Assembly (NCBI GenBank): GCA_022559845.1
Contig: CM040125.1
Location: 323,461,829 to 323,525,828, forward strand
Origin: Amorphophallus konjac
Taxonomy: Eukaryota; Streptophyta; Magnoliopsida; Alismatales; Araceae
Direction of reading: 5' to 3'
Length of the DNA stretch: 64,000 nt
The notes beneath the pieces were generated by a model. That model saw only the letters and a program-made list of their open reading frames with translations. It searched no databases and had not been told where the DNA came from. Numbering within the stretch: the first letter of the stretch is position 1; the number at the start of each line of letters is the position of its first letter. This document shows, piece by piece, positions 10,270-20,967 of this stretch. The position numbers and the translations under genes are program-made.

Positions 10270-13200
10270 ACCCTCGTCGTCTCAGTGAGGTGCCCGTGGA
10301 GGGGGCATGGACCCCCGAGAAGTAGCTGGAGCTCGAACCTGCTCCTCTACTTCGCTCCTCTGCCAGAGGGAGGAACCCGCCACATAAGTGGTGCTGGTGA
10401 ACGAGTATCCCGTAGCTCGTGCCCGCTCCCAGCCTCACTGGAGGCGCTCCTCTGTCGCCCGCAGCCGCTCCTGAGTGACGGCTAGCTGAGCCCTCAAGTC
10501 TGCTCCCGCTCACGTGCTGCCTGCTGCTCCCTCTCTCGGGCGTGCTCCTCTCCCTGCTGCTCCCTCTCTCGGGCGCGCTCCTCTCTCTGCTGCTCCCGCT
10601 CTGGGGCACGCTCCCTCCGCTCGACGTCGAGGAGGACTCGCAGCTCTGTCACGTTCTGAGGTAGCTCCTCTCGCCGCCTCAGTGCACCCTCGAGCTCCGC
10701 GACTCGCTGCTCGCGGATGGCCAGCTCCGTCCCAGCTAGTGCGGCCTGGGTGAGCACCTCCTGTAGCTCTGTGGTCTGCAATCAATCAAACAAATCATCA
10801 GTTTCACATTTAATTCAATTTCATAAACAACGAAAATAAAATCTTTGTTGACTTACCCGTGTGGCCATCGCACGCTGTCCTACCTCGATACAGGTAAGCG
10901 AGGCTCGGAGCTCCTCAGTCTGTAAGAACAAATTTTTATGAACACACATAATGATATATAATCAAAGGCATTTTTTTTTGAGTTTGAGTTTGAGCTTACC
11001 CGTGTTGCGAGGTCGCGCTCCGCTGCCTCGGCACGAGCAATCGCTCCGGACAGCTGCTCTGCCAGTGCAGTCGTCTCCGCACTAGGCCCCCTCGAGCTGG
11101 AGGCTCCTCCAGTCTCTCTCACCGCTACTCCCTGCTGGGCATGCTGTATTCATTGAGATTGTCAGTAACTAATCATTAATAATTTAGGAATCATTTGCAT
11201 ATAGATAATTAAACACTCACCAGGGTTTGCAAGTCTGCCCGTGTGGCAGCCAACTGGGCCTCCAAGCTGTGGAGATGGACCTGCATGTCCATCGCCACTA
11301 TATCCCGTGCATCCTGCATTCATCACACATGTCAGTTGCATAATAGACATATAACATTTACGGGAATTAAAAAGAAAGTGCATTCATATGAACCCCTAGG
11401 ACCCTCATCTTGGGTCGGCCGGTGTAAACCTCCCAGTAGCGTCAGAGGTACTCGGAGCTGTCCGCTGTCTGTGAGGTGACTCGGGTCCCACCGCGCTGCC
11501 GGTCGGCATACTGGTCAGCGAACCGGACTCTCCAGTCGATCGCCTTCTTGCGACCGCGAGTCTTCTTGCCAATCCCTCTAGGCTCTCCAACCTCGACCCA
11601 CTCCTGGTGTAGGCCGAGGGTCCGCATGACCAACCTAAGCCGTAACGACTCTATCTCGTTCAGGCAATGAACCCAAAGCTCATGCCCAAAATGAGGTCGG
11701 CCCGCTACGACCCAAGGCTGGCCCTCATCGGTCATGCCCTCGTAGGGTCTCCACACCACCTGCATTCACAAACATGCACATCATCATATCACCTATCATT
11801 TCATCATATTTCATAAAGAAGGAATTAAAAAAGAAATGCAACATATTTAACATACGTACCAGTGAGGCGGGGAAGTCACGAAACTCCCGTCGTAAAATTC
11901 ACAACTCGTAGGCGAGCGGCGCTCCACTCACTAGTGGCAGCCAACGTCGTGCTAGTGGGAAGGACCCCCCATCTCCAGGTCGAGGGTCGGCACGCCCCAT
12001 CGGCATGTATAGGTGGCTCCACACCTACATCCATGCATTGCATTAGTAAAGTATTCATATGCATAAGCATTTAAATCAGAACAAAAAAAAGAAAGAGAAA
12101 AAAATACATACCTGAAGAAAAGGTGAGAAGCCACTGACAGTCGTCTCTCGACCTGTCCCTGTGGACAAGTCGGCTATCAAGTGCGCCAGCAGAGTAGCTC
12201 CCCATGTGTATCCTCCGACGCTCTCTAGGTCCTCAGGAATCCCTAGAAATCGACAGTTGATGATGTCGCCCTTCGTGCCGAGTAATAATCTCCCGAGCAT
12301 CAAGAATAGGAATCTCCTCAGATCTCAGTCCACTCTCTCCCTCTGAGCCGGGTCCTGGCAGTAGGTGGCCCTAGCTTTACCAATCAGCCTCTGAGAGAAC
12401 TCCTCCACGGACTCCCTCGACCTCTGCCTAGAATCTCCCAACCCCATAGCTATGGTCAGCTCAGTGCGGTAGATGGTCCAACACTCCCTAGGCGTCTCGG
12501 CTATCGTCTCTAACCCTAGCAGCCTCTGTGCCAACTCGCTATAATCAGGTAGGGTGATCCCGCTCACAGCCTCTCCATCCACCCTCAGCGCGATAATCCT
12601 AGCGACATCCTCTAGACTGGGAACCATGTGACCCCACGGCATCAGAAATGCACGGCTAGTCCTATCCCATCTCTCCCTAAGAACCTGGATCAGGGGTAGG
12701 TCAGGTCTCATAGGCTCTATGCTAAGGAAGGGTCCAAACCCCATAGCATCTACCCTATCCCTCTGAAAATCTGGAAGCCCGTAGTAGGCAGCTCGAACCT
12801 GGACCCAGGAGATCCGAGTCCTCATCAAACCCTGCAAACCAAAAGAACATTTTGACATGTGTTTTATATAAGTTTCTTATGAGGATATTCATTTGTTGTT
12901 TAAATTTGTTATCTGTCTGAATCGACGACCTATCCTTAGTCGTTACTTATTTAATTGATGCCCCTATGGCGGGCGCTATTTCAGATTGTGTTTCTGGTGA
13001 TTTTATGCGTAAGTTGAATTGACGACCAACCTTTGGTCGTTATTTGTTTAAATGACGCCCCGAGGGCGGTGCTGTTTTGAAGGTTATTTTCTTTTCAGAA
13101 ATCATAATTGTGAATTTTTTTAATTGACGACCACCCTGTGGCCGTTGTTTAATGAATTAACGCCTCGGTGGGGGGCGTTGTTTTCTGGCGTGTTTTAAAA

Positions 13201-13915
13201 TAAACAGTGCACGAAATAAAAATAGAGACATATATCAATAAAGAATTGGCATGGAAAACAACAGCAAATGATAATTAAACATGATATTTTTTAAAATGAC
13301 GACATGTTGCAGGACGTGGTTTCATGAATTATCCATTTTCAGATATTAAAAATGATTTAAATTGACGACCCGAAGTGGGTCGTTGTTTGAATTGACGGCA
13401 CCCACTGGGGCGTCATTTTACTGTGTCACTGGTTTGACACTTTCCCTTCACCGAGGGCTATGGAAAATTTGATAAAAATAAAAATAAATTGAAAATGGAA
13501 GGGCTGGGGTAGGGGGGCCTACCTTGCTTCGCTTGGGTGTGAGGAGCCCTCCACAGAGTGGCTCCCGTGGTTGACATGGTCGCCGAGGCCGAGGGGCCGC
13601 CACCGCCGGTGGCGGACCTCCTTCTTCACCTTCTTCTCCTCTTTCTTCTTCCCCTTCTTCTTCTTCCTCGCCGTCTTCTTCGTCCTCATCATTTTCTTCT
13701 TCATCACCATCTTCTTCGTCATCATCTCCTTCATTGTCTTCTCCTTCATCTCCTTCTCTTCTTTCTTCCCCGGTTGCTTCTTCTTCTCCGCCGTGCTCCG
13801 CCGCCGGAGCATCTTCGGCCGCCGCGGGGGGAGCCTCCTCCACGGCGGGTCCGTCGTCACCGAGGTCAACCACCTCGAGGGCGATCCCCCTTTGTCGCTT
13901 GTGAAGGCCTGACAT
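10270..13915 (-). pseudogene. antisense plant mobile domain (PMD) gene of element A, 8 exons, decayed
   Basis: The inferred exons, read on the - strand, are 13523-13915, 12112-12831, 11860-12024, 11403-11759, 11221-11313, 11000-11143, 10857-10919 and about 10270-10775, with GT-AG borders wherever I placed them. Exon 1 codes for 131 aa, highly Glu/Asp-rich, ending in TPKRSK. Exon 2 carries the PMD with FLMPWGHMVPSLEDVARI and LRVDGEAVSGIT. Exon 4 has RPHFGHELWVHCLNEIE. The last exons encode Arg/Glu-rich coiled-coil sequence. In-frame stops fall in exon 2 (near 12327), exon 3 (after AYEL) and exon 4 (near 11440), and a frameshift lies in the last exon near 10500. Exon sizes match the intact copy in B, for example 31 aa for exon 5 in both. 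PMD proteins include Arabidopsis MAIN and MAIL1; many PMD copies sit in transposons. Confidence 0.75.
12918..13425. repeat. GACGCC/GGCGTC quasi-palindrome array 2, inside PMD intron 1
   Basis: About nine units alternate between a GACGACC...GGTCGT type and a GACGCC...GGCGT type, in the context AATT...TTT. Examples are at about 12922-12948, 13018-13048, 13052-13075, 13121-13152, 13156-13182, 13361-13390 and 13392-13420. The array fills most of the 691-bp first intron of the antisense PMD gene. The PMD intron of element B (35604-35718) is only 115 bp and lacks such units. Confidence 0.8.
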
Positions 13916-14084
13916 GGGTTCGAGAGAGCAGAGAGACGAGAGAGATGAGAGGGGGATGAGATGAGACAGAGATGGGGAAGTAGGTTCAGTTAGGGTTTGT
14001 TCGTAGTAGAAGAGGGAAGAAGGGAAAGCAAACGAAGGAAGGAGAAGAAAGAGAGAAATAGGGTTTAACGTTCAAAAAGAATTG

Positions 14085-14530
14085 ATGCCCTAATGGCTAT
14101 CGTCACAGATTTAATTGACGATTTTGATCAAGGCGTGATTTCAGGATATGACGACATGGGCTCAATCGTCACTTAACTTTGCATGGGAATTTGTAACCGT
14201 CGTCAGACGCATTAATGGGAAATTGATTGATGTGATTGGTTGTCATGATTATGATTTGGAATTGACGACAATGCAAGTGGGCGTCAGTTTGTTAAGGCAC
14301 GACATGAGTCAAGGCGTTATTTCTGGAAAATCGAGGAAATATTTCGAATAGAATTTAAAGAATTTAAATCACTTAACGCCTTGTGTTGGGACGTGAATTA
14401 ATCAACGCCAGTTTGGTGGGCGTCAATTGTGGTTTTTATTTATTTTTGAGGAAATTGATTAATAGAGATTGACGACATGTGCTAGGGCAATGTTTGAGGA
14501 ATTGACGCCATGCTGAAAGGCGCGGCTCAG
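14085..14530. repeat. GACGCC/GGCGTC quasi-palindrome array 3, upstream of the PMD gene
   Basis: Degenerate units of the same motif lie between the 3' end of the DUF7745-like gene and the 5' end of the PMD gene, in the PMD promoter region. The clearest are ATTGACGACAATGCAAGTGG followed by GCGTC (14261-14286), TCAACGCCAGTTTGGTGGGC followed by GTC (14402-14425) and ATTGACGCCATGCTGAAAGG followed by CGC (about 14501-14525). Confidence 0.7.
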
Positions 14531-14638
14531 TACAGAAAACCGAAACTCAGTTTATTTGAATAGAATCACATAGAATTGGAAGAATTGATTAAGATAAGAT
14601 TATAAAAATGCTTTTTGGCTCAATAAAGGAAAGATCCT

Positions 14639-14644
14639 TTATTT
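14639..14644 (-). promoter_or_regulatory. polyadenylation signal AATAAA of the DUF7745-like gene (A)
   Basis: AATAAA on the - strand, 24 bases after the TGA-type end of the coding region at 14668. The homologous gene in B has AATAAA at a similar distance. Confidence 0.6.
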
Positions 14645-14667
14645 CATTAAAGAAAATCATTGTTACA

Positions 14668-16095
14668 TTAGTGAGCCACTATGGGCCTCAACCTCTTAAG
14701 AGCTAGTACATAAGATTTGCATTTCTCTTCTTCTTCTTCAACATATTGCTTGGACCTATGAAGAAGTCCAACCGTCCATTGTGCCATGATTGTCTTGATC
14801 TCTTCTTGATCCCCGCTTGAGCCTAACTCTCTCCTTTTGAGTGGTGGAAGGTGAGAAGCTTCTTTAAATGTGTGCCGAGGAAGACCGAGTTGTGGGAGGC
14901 ACCGGTGAGCGTTGTATAGCATAAAGTTGGTCCCACCAATTAGACGTAGCTCTATGCCAGAGGAGAGTCTTTAGTGAAGCTCTTGGGTCTTGAGGAACCC
15001 CGGTGTGCATGTGAAACCATCCTTTGGCATGGTCTTGAAGTAATTCCTCGAATCAACCCTTTTCTTTAGCTTTGGTACCCGATTTGTCATCCTCTCACAT
15101 AAGCCTAGAGAATCCGTCATATACTGGAGAGGGCTCTTGGAGAAGATCTTTGAGGCTGTTTGAGTTTCCTTGCATGGGTCAAATTTAGGTGGAGGTCTAC
15201 CCAACAAGAGAGAAGGAGCATTGACCCATAGAGAGGCCGCCCCAAGGAAGAGGAGGTAAGCCCATTGTAGAGATTGGCTAGCACCGCCGGCCCAATCCTT
15301 TTGCCCTCCCATATGCTAGCTATTACACTCAAGTGGCACTCTTCTAGGTAATCCTCCATTGAAGGGAAGAGAAGAGCTCCTACCAAGCATATAACAAAGC
15401 CCTTCATCACTTTCTCCAACAACTCTTCATCTTCTTGAGCTTGATCCATCCTTTTGTAAACCCATGATGCTAGCTTTAAAAGATTAATCCCCTTGTTGGC
15501 TTTGATTTGGTTCACTAGGTTAGGACTTGGTATGAGGCTAGATAGCATCTCATGAGCATTTATTGGTCTTGCCATGCTAGCGATCTTTGTCTCATCACCT
15601 TGTTTCATCATCTTCAACCCAAGGAGTAATTCTACTTCTTCTAGGAGAATGGTGGCTTGAAAGGTAGGAAATAGGAAGGTATAGGTGTTTGGATGCCATA
15701 GTTCTATAAGTGCTCCAATTGAGGCCCAATCAAGGTGGGTGTCATTGTAATGGGTAGCATGGGTTACAAGGCCGAGAAGGTGCCACCTAGAGAGGAAAGA
15801 CCTCATATCTAAAGACAATTTAGAGAGGAGTAGGGGGAGCCATTTGATCTTCAAGAATCTCCTTGGTCCCGGTACATTTGGGTAATCCTAAAAAAAATAA
15901 AAGAGAAGAGAAGAGAAGAGAAGAGAGTGTGATCAGAATTTTGAGAGAAGAGAGAGGGTGGAATAAAAAGCTTAAGATCAAATAACTTACTTGGCCCAAG
16001 GTTATCCTCCCACTAATGTGCCCAGCTATTTCAGATATCCTAGGAAACCCCATCCTAGGCTTCTTTGAAAGTCTTTGCATCATCACCTTATCCAT
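14668..16095 (-). pseudogene. antisense DUF7745-like gene of element A, 2 exons, decayed
   Basis: Exon 1 (15991-16095) encodes 35 aa beginning MDKVMMQRLSKKPR and ends at a GTAAGT donor. Exon 2 starts at 15887 after a TAG acceptor with DYPNVPGPRRF, paralleling PYPLFPGPRKF in B. The conserved blocks follow in the order expected of DUF7745: IGALIELWHPNTYTFLFP, EVELLLGL, GFVICLVGALLFPSMEDYL, RIGPAVLANLYNGL and GSMLLLSCWVDLH. A frameshift lies near 15180 and a stop near 14971, so the C-terminal part (QIGLPRH-like and LKRLRP near the end) is in other frames. DUF7745 is a plant domain of unknown function common in repeat-associated genes. Confidence 0.7.
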
Positions 16096-16319
16096 CTTCT
16101 TCTTCGCTTGAAAAGTCCTGTAGTTCTCTTATTGTTTCCGGTTCTCTGTTAAAGCTCGGTTGCTGGGTGTAGCGCTCAGTCGTTCTGATGATGGGTTAGC
16201 AGAGGATGAGCCTCTTTTATAATAATCGAAGCCCTTGTAGCCGTTAGAACAATCACAGTTGGAGTTCGAGTGAGATTCAGTCGCTGGCGATTTGTTTCTG
16301 AGTAGGTAACGGAACGCCG

Positions 16320-16332
16320 GTGTTTATAGTTA
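16320..16332 (-). promoter_or_regulatory. TATA box candidate of the DUF7745-like gene (A)
   Basis: The - strand reads ACTATAAACACC, about 230 bases upstream of the ATG at 16095. The homologous gene in B has CTATAAGTACCCC, much closer to its ATG. Confidence 0.4.
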
Positions 16333-16334
16333 AT

Positions 16335-16520
16335 TGACGGCATAGGTCCTGGCATCATTTCCATGATTCACGACCCACTGAGTGTCGTCATTTATTCAGC
16401 GCCTCTAGTGCAGGCGTCATTTGCAGTCCGGTTCCTAATCAAACAGTGAAAGTAATTAACGGCATTTGGACTGTCGTCATTTATGCTTGTAACGCCTCTA
16501 TGCAGAGTCGTCATTTCTCG
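16335..16520. repeat. GACGCC/GGCGTC quasi-palindrome array 4, upstream of the DUF7745-like gene
   Basis: Five units: AATTGACGGC...GGCATCATTT (16331-16361), CACGACCCAC...GTCGTCATTT (16369-16393), CAGCGCCTCT...GGCGTCATTT (16397-16422), TTAACGGCAT...GTCGTCATTT (16456-16482) and TAACGCCTCT...GTCGTCATTT (16490-16517). Confidence 0.8.
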
Positions 16521-16529
16521 AGCATATTT

Positions 16530-18850
16530 TTTTTTATGATTATCATGAACTTAAGTGCTTTATATTTCGATGAAATTGATTATATCATGCACTTATGATC
16601 ATATTTTGCGCTTTATTGAGCTGATGATTCTTTGTTGAGTGTGAGACACGGAAAAAATCTAGATCGACTCTTATCGTAGATAAAAGGTAGATTCTCGTTC
16701 TTTTTTGAAAAAGAAACATCTCCCCCCCCCCCACCGTCTGAGTAGAAGGGTGATTCCGTGTGTGCGCATCGTATCAGACGATTTGGGTTTGAGTGCTGGA
16801 CCTTTCCCCACTGACCGGAGTCAGTGTTGATTTACATCGGCCTAACATCCGAAAACCTTTGTTTAACTGTCAAAGAAATCTCAAAAGGCTTCTACAAGGG
16901 TTCTGATGTGGAGGGCAGGCTCACTTGAGAGACTCTCCATGACCACTCATTTACCACCAACAAGTTAATAGAATTAGGGCTAAGTCTGAGCAAAACCCTA
17001 AGATTTAGGAATAGAAATGCAAATATGCGGGAGCCATAGGCATTTTTGAAATAAAAGAGAGTTTTCTGGACCCCGAGGATATTTCGGTAATTTTACCAAC
17101 CCAAGGGTATTTTGGTAATTTTCCCAGGCCAGGGGTATTGCTGAGATTCCTGGGCTGGAATGGAAGTAGGACTGGATTCCGGACTTCCCAAGGCATTGAG
17201 GCCATTTCTGGAGGGTTTCAAGGGCTCTGAGGCCATTTTTAGGTCACAGGGGTATTTTGGTAATTTTACCAGACCCTAGACCTAGGTTTGAGATGATACC
17301 CGAGTGCTGGACTGAGCTGACAACACTTCCGGACCGAAGGAATGACAATGGGCTTCATGGAAGGCACGCATCTATCAATTTGGCCGAAGGAGGGGTATAT
17401 ACACAATTTTGGAAAGCCAAGGGTTTTCACATAATTTTCCCTCGAGGGTACACATGGAGCATGCTGAGTACTTTTATAATTCCAGTGAGTACATGAGTTG
17501 TCGACTGTACAAAAGTCCGCATTAGAGCGGGAGGTAGGGACGTAGTCCCAATTATAAAAGATTGCAGGGTATAACTGCAAATTACAGGACTTTAGTCTTT
17601 TACGGTCCCGGGAAGGATATTTTTGTAATTCCGCCATTGTAAGAACAGAACCACGTGACTTAGTCGTCCCGAGACGTAAAGACTTACAAGACACGGCCTG
17701 CTGAGGAGCATAATTACAAACATGACCCACTGAGGGGCATAGACGTAAATATACCCCGTAGGGGCATAAATACAAGGCCCGAGGACTTACCCCTCACAGG
17801 CCAAGACAAATGAACAAGCTCCAAATGCTCCGAGTGCCAGAAGTGCTCCGTACGTACGTGTATCCTCTGTGTCCCCCTCCACTTGGACCCTTAGGGTCTA
17901 TTTATAGAAGGCGGGAGGGCCCAGAGGGGTCAAATGAACGAATTTGCCCCGATTCTGTCAAGGTGGGGTGGCAAAAAGCCACTTTGACCCCTCTGGCCAC
18001 CAAAAAGGGCCAAATGACCCATCTGAGGGGGTTAAAAACCTTCTTTTTTTTTTAAATTGTTTTTTTTAAGGCCCGGACCCCGGAGGGGGGCCGCCAAAGG
18101 GCGGACCCCGGCGGGGTCGAGCGGGTCCCCGGGGGGTCGCGTGACCCCGCCAGGGCCCCCCCGGCAGGGTCACACGTGCCTCGGGGCGCGTGCGCGACCC
18201 CGCTGGGTCCCAGCAGGGCCGCGCACTCCTCAGGGCGCGCGCGTGACCCCGCTGGGTCCCGGGGGGGCCGCGCGGCCCTCTTTCCTCTGCGGTTCGCAGC
18301 AAAGGGGTGGTTTGACCCCGGTGGACGCCTTTTGACCCCTCTCGACTCCGTTTCCCTCCGTTTTCGTCGTCCCGGGTCGGAGAAGAGCCGTGGTGGAGCT
18401 ATATATCTCGGGGAGATCGCTCCTTCGCCGCGTGGCAGCATCGCATTCGCAGATGGAGCATTATTTGTTTGTCTGGTCGCTCGTCGCCACGTAGGGAGGA
18501 AGCTTTTGCGCCCTTCTGTGCCGTGTGATACACTTGCTCGGCTACTCGGATTGGTATGCATATGTTTCTTCCTTGTTAACCTTCTTGCCACGACGTCGAC
18601 CATGATAATATTGTCGGATCAATTGACCCTAAATCACGGAGATACTCCGTAGTTCGACGGTGTTGACGATACACGATCCTTGTCGTCGAACATTGCATAG
18701 CAACAATCTCTCAAAGTAACTTGAGATAATTTCGGGTGCAACATTGAGCTAATGATTTTTTAGAACAGAAAAGAGCAGGCTATGCAAGTCTTTGAAATGA
18801 TTGGATTCCTTCCACTGGTAACATCATTCCATCCTTTGTATTCTCTCCTA
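16530..18850 (+). mobile_element. LTR-like insertion in the 3' region of element A
   Basis: This stretch separates the DUF7745-like promoter from the part of A (18860-19671) that aligns again with B, where no such stretch exists. It repeats the phrase GGGTATTTTGGTAATTTTACC (near 17083, 17105 and 17247), has a TATA-like TATTTATAG at 17899-17907 and a very GC-rich stretch after it. These are traits of gypsy LTRs. I could not find exact ends or a target duplication, and no coding sequence is convincing. Confidence 0.35.
18060..18300. repeat. very GC-rich imperfect repeats
   Basis: Extreme local G+C with repeated CGACCCCGCTGGGTCCC-like phrases (about 18193-18210 and 18243-18260) and runs such as GGCCCCCCC. 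The ORFs here on both strands are base-composition artefacts. Confidence 0.6.
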
Positions 18851-18859
18851 TATGCATTG

Positions 18860-19655
18860 TTAATAAATGATACCTACTCTATTATAGCAAATCAAGGACC
18901 TTGTGGTTCTGATGAACCTGGAATTTGAGTTCCCTTCGTCAAAAATAGTGATAGTTCCAGGGGAGTCTTAGTCACACGGATAGGCCGTTGAGTCATTTAA
19001 GGTTTGGGACGACGGTTCCACTTTCTGAGTTGACGCGTGGATAAACGGGCTTCGGCTTAGTGTCAGCTTAGATATTTAGATTCCTGACCAAGTCTGGATG
19101 GTTTAGCAATATTATCCTTAATTATTTTTTATTTTTAGTTTGTTTTAATTTTTCTTTTAGCCCAGCATGCATCATGTAGGACTTTGAGCTTTAATGTTGA
19201 AAATCCTCATATTACGCCAATAATGAGGTCACTTGCTCTTATTTTGAGTCGACATGAGATATTCCATTCCGAAATCGAGTACTGTGTTCTCTTTGAAGCC
19301 GCTCAGGCCGGTTCCTTGAAAGCATTCATTCCCTGGGTCTTCATCTCAATTCACTTTATTTTCCTGCCAACCCACCTTGGTTGTAGCACATCCACATTGG
19401 CCGCTCTCCAATGGTGTCTTTCCTTTCGTGCCCACGTGCTCATTTCGTTTATTAGCTTAGTTCTTTCATCCAGCCAATCATTGCTTTCTCGTAATCATCC
19501 AAGGTTGTTTCCTTCAGAATTGTGGAAAGATTTTCAACACTTAGTGTCGAAGGCGTGTCACATCACACCTTGGCATCTACTTATCAGATCGTTCTCACTT
19601 CATTCCGCTTGTTGCACTTTCACTTCATTCCGTGTCACTCCCTTGCAAAGCAGAT
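18860..19655 (+). other. conserved 3' region of element A before the polypurine tract, with coding-like segments
   Basis: Aligns with element B (reverse strand, about 32350 down to 31515). Two parts look coding-like in the sense strand of both elements. One encodes IKDL...MNLEFEFPS near 18895-18940 (with a stop in A). The other opens at 19184 after a TGTAG acceptor-like site and stays open to 19699 (171 codons). Both are degenerate, and I do not recognise the protein. Confidence 0.4.
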
Positions 19656-19671
19656 GCCAAGGCGGGACAGC
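19656..19671 (+). promoter_or_regulatory. polypurine tract of element A
   Basis: GCCAAGGCGGGACAGC lies directly before the LTR start and matches CCAAGGCGGGGCAGC at the same place in B. Confidence 0.7.
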
Positions 19672-19799
19672 TATAGACACGCCAAAATCGATGCTATGAT
19701 GGGTAAATCTCATGTCACCACGTGACGCCCCAAAGTGGACTTCAATATTGGCTTAATATGAAGTTTTTCTAATTATTTTGCATTTTCCATAATAAATTG

Positions 19800-20130
19800 T
19801 AATTAACGCCTGGAGGAAGGGCGTCATTTAACTAACGACTTGATTAGGGACGTGGCTTCATAAATAAACGACTATTCATACAGACGTTGTTTCCTGGATT
19901 TTACGAATCCTAATCAAATTAAAACTCAAGAATTGACGTCCATCTTTGAGGCGTTGATTATTTGACGCCCCTTCAAGCAGGCGTCATTTCTAATTTTTAA
20001 ATAAGGAAAGTCCTTTATTTCTATAATTAAATCCAGGAATTAGCGACTGAGTGGCTGTCGTCATTTCAATTAACACCCCTATCAATGTCGTCATTTCAAT
20101 TAACACCCCTATCAATGTCGTCATTTTCAC
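19800..20130. repeat. GACGCC/GGCGTC quasi-palindrome array 5, in the LTR U3
   Basis: Units include TTAACGCCTG...GGCGTCATTT (19803-19832), TTTGACGCCC...GGCGTCATTT (19961-19990), TTAGCGACTG...GTCGTCATTT (20038-20068) and two identical tandem units CAATTAACACCCCTATCAAT followed by GTCGTCATTT (20077-20107 and 20107-20135). It lies 130-470 bases upstream of the LTR TATA box. Confidence 0.8.
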
Positions 20131-20268
20131 TTCCGTCTCTTTTTCGTCTGCTACTTTCCAGTAATCATCATTTCCCCATTTTACACATTGTGTTCGATTG
20201 GCAAGGGGGATCTTCGCTGGAGGATTGATATCTTGGTTTTAAGCCTATTAAAATAAGTAGTTTTGGCC

Positions 20269-20276
20269 TATAAATA
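20269..20276 (+). promoter_or_regulatory. TATA box of the element A LTR
   Basis: TATAAATA in GGCCTATAAATACCCC. This is the most promoter-like site in the LTR and drives the sense direction. Confidence 0.7.
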
Positions 20277-20967
20277 CCCCTTGAATCCCTCACACGCGCG
20301 AGTTAAGAACAACAAGAGAGTTAAACGGGGGGGCTAGGAAGAACACTGTGAGAGTTTACAGAGAGAAGAGAGTCTTCTCTTTTGCAGGTGATTCTTCCAA
20401 GGGCGTTCTTCCTCCAGGCGGCACCCTTCTTCCGTGGAGATTTCTTCTTCCACGGCGGAGCCTTCTTCTTCCCAGTGGCTTCTTCCTACGGCAGCAAGCT
20501 CTCTGCTTGCTTTTCTCCTTTACTGCTGCACACACAGCAGAAGGCTTCCCTCCCTTTAGCATTATTATTGTCATTATTAGTATCATACACACCCTTTCTT
20601 CTAGCTATCTTTGCTAGAGGAAATTATCAGCACATCCTACTATGTATATCTTGTTTTGCTTATACTATATTTTGCTTTGCACATCATTGCATCCATATTC
20701 ATACCTTGTTACTCCTCCTAGGGGTTTACAACTAAAACAGACAAGGTGTGTTCATGCCCAATTTGATTGATTCTATATTTTTAGAGCATTGATACTACAC
20801 ACTTGACTAATCCATATCTTTGTTTGTTTTGTGTGTTTTGAAAGGGTAATCAAACTAGAAACCCCCTTCATCGGCCGGTCGGTAGAAGGAGAAAGGAAGA
20901 GCTTACAATCTCACCCGCTTCATACAAGATACATGTGATCATCCTTACATTTTTGAGGTGACCCCTC

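Larger units (their letters stand above)
1..20949 (+). mobile_element. Element A: Tat-lineage Ty3/gypsy LTR retrotransposon, decayed, 5' end outside window
   Basis: The order seen is 5' leader, gag, protease, G-patch, RT, RNase H, archaeal-type RNase H, integrase, antisense PMD and DUF7745-like genes, polypurine tract and 3' LTR. Two RNase H domains, no chromodomain and a long region between pol and the 3' LTR are Tat-lineage traits. Element B (27278-53485, opposite strand) aligns with it through the leader, gag-pol, antisense module and the first part of the LTR, but the LTRs differ greatly in length (about 1.3 kb against 4.2 kb), so A and B are different subfamilies. The 5' LTR lies upstream of the window. 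The right end at 20949 is inferred from a TTACA end followed by PBS-like sequence. Confidence 0.85.
19672..20949 (+). mobile_element. 3' LTR of element A
   Basis: Begins TATAGACACGCC (B's LTR begins TGTAGACACGGC; the TG start is mutated here) and shares ACGCCCCAAAGTGG and other words with the first 100 bases of B's LTR. A TATA box (TATAAATA, 20269-20276) is followed by a likely R/U5. The end is placed at ATCCTTACA (20949). A unit array of the GACGCC motif lies in U3 (19800-20130). An end near 20732 (GGGTTTACA) is an alternative. Confidence 0.65.

Noticed and set aside
13558..13959. Leu/Phe-rich, membrane-like ORFs on the + strand
   Set aside because: Reverse strand of the acidic first exon of the A PMD gene.
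18052..18603. Arg/Pro-rich ORFs on both strands
   Set aside because: GC-rich imperfect repeat; composition artefact.
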